From NCBI GenBank assembly GCA_910578405.1, contig CAJTQO010000002.1, positions 47,760 through 111,759 of the forward strand: 64,000 nt of DNA, read 5' to 3'. Positions 25,115 through 34,172 of this stretch are shown here, in pieces (the first letter of the stretch is position 1; the number at the start of each line of letters is the position of its first letter). The position numbers were made by a program, and so were the translations under genes. The DNA is from an uncultured Lachnospiraceae bacterium. Lineage in GTDB: Bacteria; Bacillota; Clostridia; Lachnospirales; Lachnospiraceae. A model generated the notes under the pieces. It had not been told where the DNA came from and did not search any database. It saw nothing but the letters and a program-made list of their open reading frames with translations.

Positions 25115-27005
25115 GAAAATCAGGATAATAATAAAGGATAAAGGAAAGGGTGAGCAGTATAGTTTGCTGCACACTCAGGAGAAAACCTTACTGGAAACCA
25201 TGAGAGAAGGCGCAGTTGTGCTGCCTTCTCTTTGTGCTGGAATGGGAAAGTGCGGCAAATGTATGGTGCGGTTTTGCAATTATGCGCCTTTGCCAACGCA
25301 AACAGACCGCCTCCTGCTTTCTCCTGACCAGTTAAGGGAAGGGTTCCGGCTGGCATGTATGGCACGGCCCAGACGGACATGTACAATAGAAGCGGATTTT
25401 ATAACGGCCAAGGCAAAGGAAGAAGGAATGCTGCATGTAGTGGCGGAATATTATATGACAGATACAGTGCGGCAGGAAGAAGACGAATCCGACAGAGATT
25501 GCAGAAGGGATGCGCACACAGAGGATAAGGGATGTGAGAAACACACAGAATGCACAAAGCGAAAAGAATGTAGACAGATAGAATGCGCAGAAAGCAAAGA
25601 GCAAAAAGAATGCATAAAGAGCGCAGAGAATGCAAAGCAAACAGAGAATGCAAAGCAAACAGAGAATGCAAAGCAAACAGAGAATGCAAAGCGAACAGAG
25701 AATGCAATACAAACAGAAAGCGTAATGCAAAAGGGGTGTACAGCGCAAAGAGGATGCGCAGAAAGCAAAGAGCAGAAAGAATTCATAAGGCATACAGTGG
25801 GCGGTGGCAGGACATTAGTGGCGGCAGACATTGGCACTACGACCATAGCCATGCAGTTGACAGAGCAGGATTCTGGCAGGATTTTGGACACATATACCTG
25901 TCTCAACCCACAGCGCAGTTACGGGACGGATGTAATTGCTAGGATTAAGGCTGCGGCGGAAGGGGATGGGGAGACGCTGCAGCGGTTAGTGAGGGATGCC
26001 CTGGCTGCGGGTGTGCGGCAATTTCAGGAAAGGGCCAAAGAGCAGGGGGTATTGGAGCCGGAGCTGTTGTGTGTGGCTTGCAATACGGCAATGGGACATA
26101 TTTTTCTTGGGTATCCTACGGAAACGTTAGGGAAAAGCCCGTTTGTTCCAGTGGATATCAATATGACGGTGACGAGGCTGGGAAGTATGGAGATGGCAGT
26201 TATGCCTGGGGCGTCGGCATTTGTGGGAGGGGATATTGTGGCGGGGCTTTATGCCTGCGGGCTGATTGGAGTGGGCGGTCAAATCCATGCCAGGGAAGCG
26301 GACGTAAGAAGCGTGCAACATGGCTTAGATACCGACCAGGTAGAAAGGAAGAATGGAGAAACGGCGTGGCTGTTTCTGGATTTAGGGACCAATGCAGAGA
26401 TGGTAATGGGAGACGGGCAGCGCATGGCAGCGACGGCAGCGGCGGCAGGCCCGGCTTTTGAGGGAAGGGGACGGGACGGCGTAAATGGCTCAGAAAGGAT
26501 AAGGGCGATTGCTAAACTGTTGGAAATGGGGGCGGCAGATTATACGGGGCTGTTGGCAGAGCCATATTTTGAGCAGGGCATAGACATTGATGCAGGCTCC
26601 GGCAAAGTCCATGTGACGCAGGCGGATATTAGGGAGATTCAGTTAGCAAAAGCAGCGGTACGGGCTGGGATTTATTTCCTGATGGAAAAACTGGGAATAC
26701 AGGGCTATAACAAAATAAGAAAAGTATACCTTGCAGGGGGGATGGGTTTTTATTTAGACAAAAAAGCGGCAGCGCGTATTGGTTTGCTGCCGGAAGAATT
26801 GGCGAAAAGGGCGGAAACGGTTGGCAACGCATCGCTTGCGGGAGCATGTTTTTTGGGCAGAGGAGACTGGAAAAAGAAAGGTTTGGCATTGGAACAGGAG
26901 GCGCGGCGCATAGAGGCGTTTCAAATGGCTGAACTTCCCAAATTTTCAGATATTTACATGGAATATATGGATTTTGATTGTCAGGTTATGCCTGGAATGG
27001 TATAA
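25107..27005 (+). CDS. RACo-like ferredoxin/ASKHA ATPase (DUF4445)
   Basis: Resembles reductive activators of corrinoid proteins, which use ATP and a 2Fe-2S cluster to reduce inactive Co(II) corrinoids. The N-terminal ferredoxin domain has Cys ligands in LCAGMGKCGKCMV with the fourth in RLACMA. After a long linker comes the ASKHA domain starting AADIGTTTIAMQL, with LDLGTNAEMV, AAGPAFEGRG and VYLAGGMG. The linker (about residues 115-230) is unusual: it is Glu/Lys/Cys-rich and holds five NAKQTE-type repeats. I take TTG 25107 as start, ten bases after AAGGAG and overlapping the DUF4250 stop; ATG 25086 is the alternative, giving 639 residues. No corrinoid methyltransferase is nearby, so the partner is unknown. 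Confidence 0.85.
   Translation: MSEKIRIIIKDKGKGEQYSLLHTQEKTLLETMREGAVVLPSLCAGMGKCGKCMVRFCNYAPLPTQTDRLLLSPDQLREGFRLACMARPRRTCTIEADFITAKAKEEGMLHVVAEYYMTDTVRQEEDESDRDCRRDAHTEDKGCEKHTECTKRKECRQIECAESKEQKECIKSAENAKQTENAKQTENAKQTENAKRTENAIQTESVMQKGCTAQRGCAESKEQKEFIRHTVGGGRTLVAADIGTTTIAMQLTEQDSGRILDTYTCLNPQRSYGTDVIARIKAAAEGDGETLQRLVRDALAAGVRQFQERAKEQGVLEPELLCVACNTAMGHIFLGYPTETLGKSPFVPVDINMTVTRLGSMEMAVMPGASAFVGGDIVAGLYACGLIGVGGQIHAREADVRSVQHGLDTDQVERKNGETAWLFLDLGTNAEMVMGDGQRMAATAAAAGPAFEGRGRDGVNGSERIRAIAKLLEMGAADYTGLLAEPYFEQGIDIDAGSGKVHVTQADIREIQLAKAAVRAGIYFLMEKLGIQGYNKIRKVYLAGGMGFYLDKKAAARIGLLPEELAKRAETVGNASLAGACFLGRGDWKKKGLALEQEARRIEAFQMAELPKFSDIYMEYMDFDCQVMPGMV
25629..25718 (+). repeat. 18-nt tandem repeat coding NAKQTE, within a longer duplicated segment
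   Basis: Five units of AATGCAAAGCAAACAGAG run in frame; the first three are identical. They are bracketed by two near-identical 35-base copies at 25583-25617 and 25754-25788 that encode CAESKEQKE. The whole linker therefore looks like it was built by slippage and duplication. Confidence 0.85.
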
Positions 27006-27229
27006 TGAAGCAAATATACGCTAAATCATCTTTCCAGGATATGTATGTTTTTTGTAAGTGAGGTTCACGTTATCATACAGCGAAAATGAGCGCAGAATAT
27101 TTTAAAGGAAAAGACTCAGAATGCGTCCTATTATAAAGATGTAAATATACTGGCCGGGCAGCGGAAACGGTGTTTTAAACGCATTAACGCAAAGGGGATT
27201 GAGCGGAAGAAAGGAAGAGGTATTACTTC

Positions 27230-28534
27230 ATGCACAAGGCGCGGAAGCATATGGAAGGAAAGGAACTAAAATATTTCAGTTTATTTTCTCTTTTACTTTT
27301 ATTGGCGGTAGCCGTCGTAACAGGACGGGCAGGCGGTGTGGCTGAGGGACTGGTTAGGATTATCACTTCCCGGGATGCGTTGATTACGGACTATTTCGAG
27401 CTGGCCGGATATGGAGCTTCTTTTTTGAATGCAGCTATGGTATTTGCCCTGGCGGTATGGCTGGTGCATGTGGAAAAGATTCCGTTTACAGGGATAACCA
27501 TGGCGGCCTTGTTTATCAATGCGGGATATGCCCTATGGGGGAAGAACCTGCTCAATATTATTCCTGTTTTTTTAGGTACGGCGATTTATGCCAAAAGCCA
27601 TAGGGCCAGGCTGAGCCGTTACATCTATACAGCGCTGTTTGGCACTTGCCTTGCGCCTCTGCTTACGGAACTGGCTTTCCTATTTCCGTTTGGGCAGTTG
27701 AAAAACTTATTTGTGACCATTGTTATGGGGGTTTTTATCGGTTTTGTGCTTCCGCCGCTTTCGGTGCATACCGCTTCCATGCATATGGGTTACAGCCTGT
27801 TTAACGTAGGGTTTTCCGGCGGCATACTGGCTTTTATCATTGTCAGTGTACTGCGCTCCTTTGGTTTGGAAAGCAAATCCGTGCTAATCTGGAAGTCTGG
27901 CAGGAATCCATGGATTGTGGCAGGATTGCTTGGGTATTTTGGGTTGACGGTATTGTTTGGTTTGTGGATGGAAGGCTGGCAATGGAAAGGGCTGCTTAAA
28001 ATTATGGGCCGTCCAGGGCGGGTGGTTTCGGATTTTGTGCTGATGGACGGGGTTGGCGCCACTTTGATGAATATGGGGTTGGCAGGCATTGCCTGTGTCA
28101 TTTATATTTTGTTGATTCGCGGCGATTTTTCCGGGCCGGTGGTAGGGGCGGTGCTGACTGTATTTGGTTTTTCGGCATTTGGCGTACATCTTAGGAATTT
28201 CCTGCCGCCGTTGGTTGGCGTATATTTGTCTACGTTCCTGACGGTTTACCAGCCGGATACGCCGGGTATCCAGCTTGCGGCGATTTTTGCGGCAGGGTTG
28301 GCGCCGATTGCGGGGCAGTTCGGTATTTTTGTAGGGATATTGGCTGGATTTTTCCATGCAGTGGTTGCGATGTGTACGTCACAGATTTATGGTGGGCTGA
28401 ATTTGTATAACAATGGGTTCAGCGCCGGCTGGGTAGCTATATTCATAGTGCCGGTGGTGGAGAGTTTCATGCAGAATTATAAGAGGGAAAGAGGAAAGGG
28501 CAGCAAAGATGCACGAAGAAAAAAAGATTGTTAA
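27230..28534 (+). CDS. DUF1576-type polytopic membrane protein
   Basis: A 434-residue integral membrane protein with about ten to twelve hydrophobic segments. The stretches GYALWGKNLLNIIPV, GFVLPPLSVHTASMHMGYSLFNVGFSGG and LYNNGFSAGWVA, rich in Gly, Asn and His inside the membrane, match my memory of DUF1576, an uncharacterised family in Clostridia. Polar residues within helices suggest a transporter or channel. The start ATG 27230 is not well marked; an ATG at 27251 (MEGKELK) follows GCGGAAGC and is possible. A small soluble gene overlaps its 3' end by 26 bases. Confidence 0.65.
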   Translation: MHKARKHMEGKELKYFSLFSLLLLLAVAVVTGRAGGVAEGLVRIITSRDALITDYFELAGYGASFLNAAMVFALAVWLVHVEKIPFTGITMAALFINAGYALWGKNLLNIIPVFLGTAIYAKSHRARLSRYIYTALFGTCLAPLLTELAFLFPFGQLKNLFVTIVMGVFIGFVLPPLSVHTASMHMGYSLFNVGFSGGILAFIIVSVLRSFGLESKSVLIWKSGRNPWIVAGLLGYFGLTVLFGLWMEGWQWKGLLKIMGRPGRVVSDFVLMDGVGATLMNMGLAGIACVIYILLIRGDFSGPVVGAVLTVFGFSAFGVHLRNFLPPLVGVYLSTFLTVYQPDTPGIQLAAIFAAGLAPIAGQFGIFVGILAGFFHAVVAMCTSQIYGGLNLYNNGFSAGWVAIFIVPVVESFMQNYKRERGKGSKDARRKKDC

Positions 28535-28853
28535 AATTATTGAAGAGCTTACGGTATATTTCTTTGCATTAGGGGCAGACAGGATGGAGTCCAAGATATG
28601 CAGGGATGGAGACAGGGCTGTCATTTCTTTTTGCGCAAATTATAGTCCAGAGGAGGAACACAGGCTAAAACAGTTGGATAAGTATCTGAATGGGCCAAAA
28701 ACCGACGGGATTGAGGATATGTATTGGGAACTGGCAGGCAGCGGGGAACCGGGGGAGACAAGCCAGTTGCTGTTGGTTGGCATGATGATAGACCGGGCGG
28801 AAATAAGAATGGAAGGGGGGTATGTGTCTATGGAGCTGTATAAAGAGGCATAA
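28509..28853 (+). CDS. Small conserved-looking soluble protein coupled to DUF1576 gene
   Basis: A 114-residue acidic protein of unknown function, starting MHEEKKIVKIIEELTVYFFA. The start lies inside the preceding gene, after GAGGAAAGGGC, so translation is coupled. It appears alpha/beta, with an ISFCANYSPEEEHRLKQLDKYL helix region and a strand pair near the C-terminus. I do not recognise a family. The overlap with the membrane-protein gene suggests that the two act together. Confidence 0.7.
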   Translation: MHEEKKIVKIIEELTVYFFALGADRMESKICRDGDRAVISFCANYSPEEEHRLKQLDKYLNGPKTDGIEDMYWELAGSGEPGETSQLLLVGMMIDRAEIRMEGGYVSMELYKEA

Positions 28854-28994
28854 AGGTATGCGTTCCCGCATATATTGTTCCAAAAATGTTGGAGCGTGTT
28901 TGAAAGTTGCACGTTTTGGGGCGTAACAGGAAAATGTTTTACAGCCGGATTTTATGCTGGGGAAAAGGTTTTCCGTATGCTCTGGAGGTAGGAA

Positions 28995-29288
28995 ATGAAG
29001 CGGGGACGGAGGTTTATATTTGGCGCGGCCTTTATATTATCTTTTGCGCTTTTGTTTGCGGCAGGGTATTTTGGCTTGGGCAGGATGGAGGCTATGGGCA
29101 AGGGAGTGAAGGAAGAGGCCGGGAAAAAGATAGCGCTTACTTTTGATGATGGGCCTCATCCTTACTATACGGACCAGCTTTTGGATGGGCTGAAGGAGCG
29201 TGGGGTAAAGGCTACGTTTTTTGTTACGGGGGAACACGCGGAGCTGCACCCGGAAGTGATTCGGAGGATGAGCGAAGAGGGGGATTGA
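28995..29288 (+). pseudogene. N-terminal half of a polysaccharide deacetylase
   Basis: Encodes a membrane anchor (residues 5-27) and the first part of a NodB/CE4 domain: KIALTFDDGPHPYYTDQLLD (the catalytic Asp and metal-ligand Asp) and GVKATFFVTGEHAE. It ends at RRMSEEGD with a stop, where an intact enzyme continues GHxIGNHTxSH. The missing part (HTYSH, RPPYGSW, DPLDW, LMHD) is found in frame order on the same strand at 35.0 kb. The start ATG 28995 has GGAGGTAGG before it. The fragment lacks the metal-binding His pair and cannot be active by itself. An intact gene would code for about 228 residues, normal for PdaA/PgdA-like enzymes. Confidence 0.85.
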
Positions 29289-29501
29289 GTGATATTGGTG
29301 ACACAGACAGACTGTTTTCTGGTAACGGAGGGGCAGTGTTTGTTAAAGTGTCTGCAGAGATGGAATTAAAAAACAGTGGGTGTGTCAGACATACAGCGCT
29401 GGAATAAAAGAAAAACAATAGGTGTGTTGGAAATGCTGCGGAAAGATTGTGCATCCAGGGGGCATTGCTGACATGCATGGGACTGGAACAGGAGGAAAGA
29501 T

Positions 29502-32069
29502 ATGAAGGTTGTAGTGATAGGCGGTGTGGCTGCTGGGACGAAGGTGGCGGCGAAGTTGAAAAGGGAGAGGCCCCAGGATGAAGTTGTCATTTATACGAAG
29601 GGGAAGGATATTTCTTATGCGGGATGCGGTTTGCCGTACTACATTGGCGGCGTGATTGAAACGGAGGGGGAATTGATTGTAAATACGCCTGCCAAGTTTA
29701 TGGGGCTGACGGGGGCAAAGGTACATACAGGCTGTGAAGCTGTGGCCGTGGATATGGCTGCAAAGACTGTTTCCGTCCGGGGAGACGGGATGGAAACGGT
29801 AAGCTATGACAAGTTGGTGATTGCCGTCGGGGCGCAGCCGGCAGCGCCGCCTGTGGATGGAGTGGGGCTGCCTGGGGTGTTTACCGTCCGTACGCCGGAG
29901 GACGCCATTGGCGCCAGGAAATATGCCAAAGAGCATAATTGCAAGCGCGCTGTGGTAGTCGGGGGTGGGTTTATTGGGCTGGAGGTGGCTGAGAACCTTA
30001 TGGCCGTCGGGCTTTCCGTTACGGTGATGGATATGGCTGCCCAGCTTATGCCAAATATATTTGATGTGGAAATGGCGGATTATATCCGGCGGCAGCTACA
30101 GGGGAAAGGTCTGCGGATTCTGACAGGGACGGCGCTGCACGCCATAAGCGGCAATGGGGCAGTGGAGCAGGTGCAGACCAGTGCAGGGGCGTTGCCGGCG
30201 GATATGGTTATTTTGGCGGCAGGGATTCGCCCTGCGACGAGGTTTTTGGAAGACACTGGGCTTGAAATGGAGCGGGGCTGTATTGTGACGGATGAACGCC
30301 AGCAAACGAATGTGCCGGATGTCTATGCGGTGGGTGACTGTGCCTTGGTAAGGAACCGGATTACGGGGAAAAGGCAGTGGTCGGCTATGGGCTCCACAGC
30401 GAATATTGCGGGGCGCGCCTTGGCGCTTGGACTGGGCGGAGAGCAGGTGGCATATAGCGGCTGTCTTGGGACAGGCGTGGTGAAACTCGCACAGGGACTG
30501 AATGCGGCGCGAACCGGGTTGACGCAAGAACAGGCCAAGGCGGAGGGATTTTCCGTGGTTTCTGTGTTATGCGTTACCGATGATAAGGCTCATTATTATC
30601 CGGATGCAGGCACATTTGTAACGAAGCTGATTGCAGACGCCAATACCCATAAGCTGTTGGGGATGCAGGTGGTAGGAGGCGGTTCCGTTGATAAAATGGC
30701 GGATATTGCCGTGGCCGGAATTTCTTTTGGGGGCAGGGCGGAGGATTTTCTGACAATGGATTTTGCTTATGCGCCGCCGTTTTCCACGGCAATCCATCCT
30801 TTCGCGGCAGCCTGCGGCATTTTACTGAATAAGTTAAGCGGGCGGTTGGAATCCTTTACTCCTTCAGAGTACGCTGCCGGAGAGGCGGAAGGCTATCGGC
30901 TGGTGGATGCGCATCCGGCTCCTACGCTTCCGGGCGGGGAGTGGTTTGATTTGGCCAGGCCGGCGGAAGCGGCTGCCAAATACGGGAAAGAGGAAAAGTT
31001 ATTGTTAGTATGCGCCAGAGGCAAGCGTGGGTACTTGACACAGAATAAGCTGCGCGCCCTGGGATTTACCAATACCCGTGTGCTGGAGGGCGGCGCGTTC
31101 TTCAATGTGGTGAAACGGGCAGTCCCGGCCGGGGGAAAATTATCCGCAGAAGAGATTAAACGTGTGAAGGGATTGGGGTGTCTGCAGGATAAACGGTATG
31201 GGGATGTGTTCAATGTCCGTGTGATTACCCGCAACGGCAAAATTACCAGTGAAGAACACCGTGCCATTGCAGAAGCGGCAGAGCGTTTTGGAAGCGGTGA
31301 AATTACGATGACAACCCGCCTGACCATTGAAATACAAGGGGTTCCTTATGCCAATATTGATTCGCTAATCGCTTTCCTTGCAGAGCGTAACCTGGAGACT
31401 GGCGGTACCGGATCGTTGGTGCGCCCGGTAGTTTCCTGTAAGGGGACGACTTGTCAGTATGGGCTGATTGACACCTTTGGTTTGAGTGAAAAAATCCATG
31501 AACGTTTTTACGAAGGTTATCATAGCGTCACCCTGCCCCATAAATTTAAGATTGCGGTAGGGGGATGTCCGAACAATTGTGTGAAGCCGGATTTGAACGA
31601 CCTGGGCATTATTGGCCAGCGCATTCCGTTGTTTGATTTTTCCAAATGCCGGGGCTGCAAAATATGTCAGGTGGAGGCGGCTTGCCCGGTGAACGTGGCG
31701 CAGGTAGAGGACGGTATGCTCAAAGTGGATAATGGGGAATGCAACGGCTGTGGACGTTGTAAGGGGAAATGCCCTTTTGGCGTGACAGAAGAATATACCA
31801 ATGGCTACAGGATTTACATTGGCGGGAGATGGGGCAAGAAGATTGCAAACGGTCGTCCGCTGGATAAGATTTTTACAGAAGAAGAGGAAGTGATGGATAC
31901 GGTGGAACGCGCCATCCTGTTTTTCCGTGAGGAAGGAAAGACGGGAGAACGTTTTGCAGATACGGTAAGCCGTCTTGGGTTTGACTATGTACAGGAAAAA
32001 TTGCTCTATGGGCAGATGGATAAGTCCGCGGTTTTAGAAAAGAAAGTAAAAGGAGGGGCAACCTGCTGA
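29502..32069 (+). CDS. Four-module reductase: CoA-disulfide reductase-like, rhodanese, siroheme sulfite reductase, ferredoxin
   Basis: An 855-residue fusion. Residues 1-450 are a flavin pyridine-nucleotide oxidoreductase like CoA-disulfide/NADH:polysulfide reductase: VIGGVAAGTKVA (FAD), the redox Cys in SYAGCGLPYYIGG, and VVGGGFIGLEVAENL (NADH). Residues about 460-550 resemble a rhodanese fold, but the usual active-site loop reads LVCARGKRGY. Residues about 555-730 are a nitrite/sulfite reductase repeat: an RLTIEIQGV region, then CKGTTCQYG and GGCPNNCVKP, the four Cys that hold the siroheme-linked 4Fe-4S cluster. Residues about 735-775 hold two ferredoxin motifs, CRGCKICQVEAACP and CNGCGRCKGKCP. 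This layout suggests direct NAD(P)H-driven reduction of sulfite, nitrite or a sulfur species by one chain. It is translationally coupled to the ABC importer genes downstream. The substrate is unproven. Confidence 0.85.
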   Translation: MKVVVIGGVAAGTKVAAKLKRERPQDEVVIYTKGKDISYAGCGLPYYIGGVIETEGELIVNTPAKFMGLTGAKVHTGCEAVAVDMAAKTVSVRGDGMETVSYDKLVIAVGAQPAAPPVDGVGLPGVFTVRTPEDAIGARKYAKEHNCKRAVVVGGGFIGLEVAENLMAVGLSVTVMDMAAQLMPNIFDVEMADYIRRQLQGKGLRILTGTALHAISGNGAVEQVQTSAGALPADMVILAAGIRPATRFLEDTGLEMERGCIVTDERQQTNVPDVYAVGDCALVRNRITGKRQWSAMGSTANIAGRALALGLGGEQVAYSGCLGTGVVKLAQGLNAARTGLTQEQAKAEGFSVVSVLCVTDDKAHYYPDAGTFVTKLIADANTHKLLGMQVVGGGSVDKMADIAVAGISFGGRAEDFLTMDFAYAPPFSTAIHPFAAACGILLNKLSGRLESFTPSEYAAGEAEGYRLVDAHPAPTLPGGEWFDLARPAEAAAKYGKEEKLLLVCARGKRGYLTQNKLRALGFTNTRVLEGGAFFNVVKRAVPAGGKLSAEEIKRVKGLGCLQDKRYGDVFNVRVITRNGKITSEEHRAIAEAAERFGSGEITMTTRLTIEIQGVPYANIDSLIAFLAERNLETGGTGSLVRPVVSCKGTTCQYGLIDTFGLSEKIHERFYEGYHSVTLPHKFKIAVGGCPNNCVKPDLNDLGIIGQRIPLFDFSKCRGCKICQVEAACPVNVAQVEDGMLKVDNGECNGCGRCKGKCPFGVTEEYTNGYRIYIGGRWGKKIANGRPLDKIFTEEEEVMDTVERAILFFREEGKTGERFADTVSRLGFDYVQEKLLYGQMDKSAVLEKKVKGGATC

Positions 32070-33007
32070 TGATAGGGAAAAAGCTGGTTATTTTATTCCT
32101 GTCTGCTGCGGTGTTCTGCTTTTGTCTGTCTGCCTGTGGGCAGACGGACGGGCAGGGCGGCAGAGAGGGATATACTTTTACCGATGATTTGGGAAGAGAA
32201 GTTACAGTGTCTTCCTATGTTCGTGTGGCCGCTTTGCTTGGAAGTTATGCGGATATGTGGGTGTTGGCTGGAGGGGAGGTCTGCGCTGCGCCGGATGATG
32301 CATTTGAAGATTTTGATTTGCCATTGGCAGAGGAGACAGTGAATCTGGGCGAAACCAAAAGGCTCAGCCTGGAATTGCTGCTTTCCGGCAATCCGGATTT
32401 TGTGCTGGCCAGCACAAATACCCCACAGCATTTGGAATGGCGGCAGGCAATGGAAGGGGCCGGGATAACGGTTGCCTATTTTGATGTGAATTGTTTTGAG
32501 GATTACTTGCGGGTTCTGAAAATATGTACGGAAATTACCGGGCAGCCGCAACGGTATCAGCAGTATGGGGCAAGTTTGGAGAAACAGATCCGGGATATTC
32601 TGGAGCGTTATAAAGGGTTGGAGGGGCAGAAGGTTTTGGTGATGAGGGCTTCCGCCACAAGCATCCGGGCAAAGAACAGCAAGGGCAATGTGTTAGGTGA
32701 AATGCTGGAAGGCTTTGGCTGTATAAATATTGCGGATTCGGAGGAGAGCTTGCTGGAAAACCTGAGTGTGGAAAGCATTATGCTTCAAAACCCAGACCGT
32801 ATTTTTATAGTGCAGTCCGGTGACGATACAGAGGGGACGAAGAAAAATCTGGAAACCATGTTTCAGGAGAATCCTTTATGGAAGGAACTGGATGCGGTGA
32901 AAAAGGGACGTATTTATTTGCTGGACAAGCATCTTTATAACTTGAAGCCAAATGCACGCTGGGCGGAAGCTTACGAAACCTTGGGGGAGCTTCTGTATGC
33001 GGAATAG
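32069..33007 (+). CDS. ABC importer binding lipoprotein (FepB/BtuF type)
   Basis: Binding lipoprotein of 312 residues for a FecCD-type importer (iron chelate, heme or corrinoid class). The signal peptide ends with lipobox LSAC, anchoring it outside the membrane. The mature part opens YTFTDDLGREVTV, the standard first strand of class III binding proteins, and ends RWAEAYETLGELLYAE. The ATG overlaps the reductase stop (TGATG) after AAAAGGAGGGG, so it is coupled to the reductase gene. The permease start in turn lies inside this gene. I cannot assign the ligand; the siroheme reductase neighbour makes iron or a tetrapyrrole attractive guesses. Confidence 0.9.
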   Translation: MIGKKLVILFLSAAVFCFCLSACGQTDGQGGREGYTFTDDLGREVTVSSYVRVAALLGSYADMWVLAGGEVCAAPDDAFEDFDLPLAEETVNLGETKRLSLELLLSGNPDFVLASTNTPQHLEWRQAMEGAGITVAYFDVNCFEDYLRVLKICTEITGQPQRYQQYGASLEKQIRDILERYKGLEGQKVLVMRASATSIRAKNSKGNVLGEMLEGFGCINIADSEESLLENLSVESIMLQNPDRIFIVQSGDDTEGTKKNLETMFQENPLWKELDAVKKGRIYLLDKHLYNLKPNARWAEAYETLGELLYAE

Positions 33008-34172
33008 AGGGGGAAGCAAAGAAGCGTTAGCAAGGTGTGACGGGGAAGGGGAGAATGGCGTGAAAGCCGGGATGGAATGGGGGAAAACCGCGGAAATGTG
33101 GACAGCCCGGAGAGAGTCGGGCAGGCGGCGGAAAGAGGCAGAGCCGGACGGTGGCTGGGGCAGAGCCGGGCGGAAACAGAGGCGGCAGCGTTGGCTGTTG
33201 CTGTTTTGCTGCAGTATGGCTTGCACTCTGGCGGTGGCGGTTTTCAGCATATGCCTTGGAAATGTCCATTTCAGTCCTTTGGAGCTTCCGGATATATTGA
33301 TGGGGCATGGCAAAAGTATGGAGCGGGGGATTGTTTTATATGCCAGGCTTCCCCGTACTATGGCGGCGCTGTTTGCCGGAGCGGCGCTGGCGACGGCTGG
33401 GGCAGTGCTGCAGAATGTGCTTGCCAATAAACTGGCTTCTCCAGGCATTATCGGTGTGAATGCGGGGGCTGGCCTTGGCGTTACGCTTTGTTGCGCCTTT
33501 GGAGCCATATCGGGCATTGCGCTCAGTTTTGCGGCATTTGCCGGGAGCCTGTTAACTGTTTTTCTGATTTTTCTTTTTTCTTCCCGTGTCAATGCTTCAA
33601 AAACGACAGTGATATTGGGCGGTGTGGCGATGAACAGTATATTGAATGCGATTTGTGAATCGGTGGCAGCGTTAGATACGGAGGTGGCCATGCTTAGCAT
33701 TGATTTCCGGGTGGGTGGTTTTTCGGCTGTTTCCTATACCCGCCTGGCGCCTGCGTCCGTTCTCATTCTGTTTGCTTTGGCGGCATTGTTTACGCTTTGC
33801 AATGAACTGGATGTGGTTTCTTTAGGGGATGAAACGGCTCAGGGGGTTGGATTGGCCGTGGGAAAATATCGTATGCTGTTTCTTATGCTGGCGGCTTTGC
33901 TGGCTGGGGCTGCAGTGAGTTTTGCCGGGCTGCTTGGCTTTATCGGTTTGATTGTGCCGCATTTTACCCGGCGGTTTACCGGAAATGAGAGTGGCAGGCA
34001 TTTACCTTTTTGCGCGGTTTTTGGCGCAGGGTTTGTGACGCTTTGCGATTTGATATCCAGGCTGCTGTTTGCGCCTTATGAACTGCCTGTGGGAATATTG
34101 ATGTCAGTGATTGGAGGCCCTGTTTTCCTGTTTCTATTGGTACGGCATAAAGGAGGGCATCGGTATGATTGA
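32997..34172 (+). CDS. FecCD-family ABC permease
   Basis: Membrane subunit of the importer. The signatures LPRTMAALFAGAALATAGAVLQ, NKLASPGIIGVNAGAGLG and GLLGFIGLIVPHFTR (coupling helix) are typical of BtuC/FecCD. About 391 residues from ATG 32997, which has GGGGGAG seven bases upstream and overlaps the previous stop. This start gives an unusual hydrophilic N-terminus of about 60 residues rich in Arg, Gly and Trp; GTG 33060 would remove about 21 of them. About nine or ten membrane helices follow. The mature core is of normal length. Confidence 0.92.
   Translation: MRNRGGSKEALARCDGEGENGVKAGMEWGKTAEMWTARRESGRRRKEAEPDGGWGRAGRKQRRQRWLLLFCCSMACTLAVAVFSICLGNVHFSPLELPDILMGHGKSMERGIVLYARLPRTMAALFAGAALATAGAVLQNVLANKLASPGIIGVNAGAGLGVTLCCAFGAISGIALSFAAFAGSLLTVFLIFLFSSRVNASKTTVILGGVAMNSILNAICESVAALDTEVAMLSIDFRVGGFSAVSYTRLAPASVLILFALAALFTLCNELDVVSLGDETAQGVGLAVGKYRMLFLMLAALLAGAAVSFAGLLGFIGLIVPHFTRRFTGNESGRHLPFCAVFGAGFVTLCDLISRLLFAPYELPVGILMSVIGGPVFLFLLVRHKGGHRYD

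Noticed and set aside
25583..25788. Repeats in the RACo gene as a CRISPR-like array
   Set aside because: Units are directly adjacent, 18 bases long and in frame; there are no spacers.
25332..25793. Minus-strand Cys/Leu/Phe-rich frames opposite the RACo linker
   Set aside because: They are shadows of the repetitive linker DNA; the apparent membrane-like sequence is produced by the repeats.
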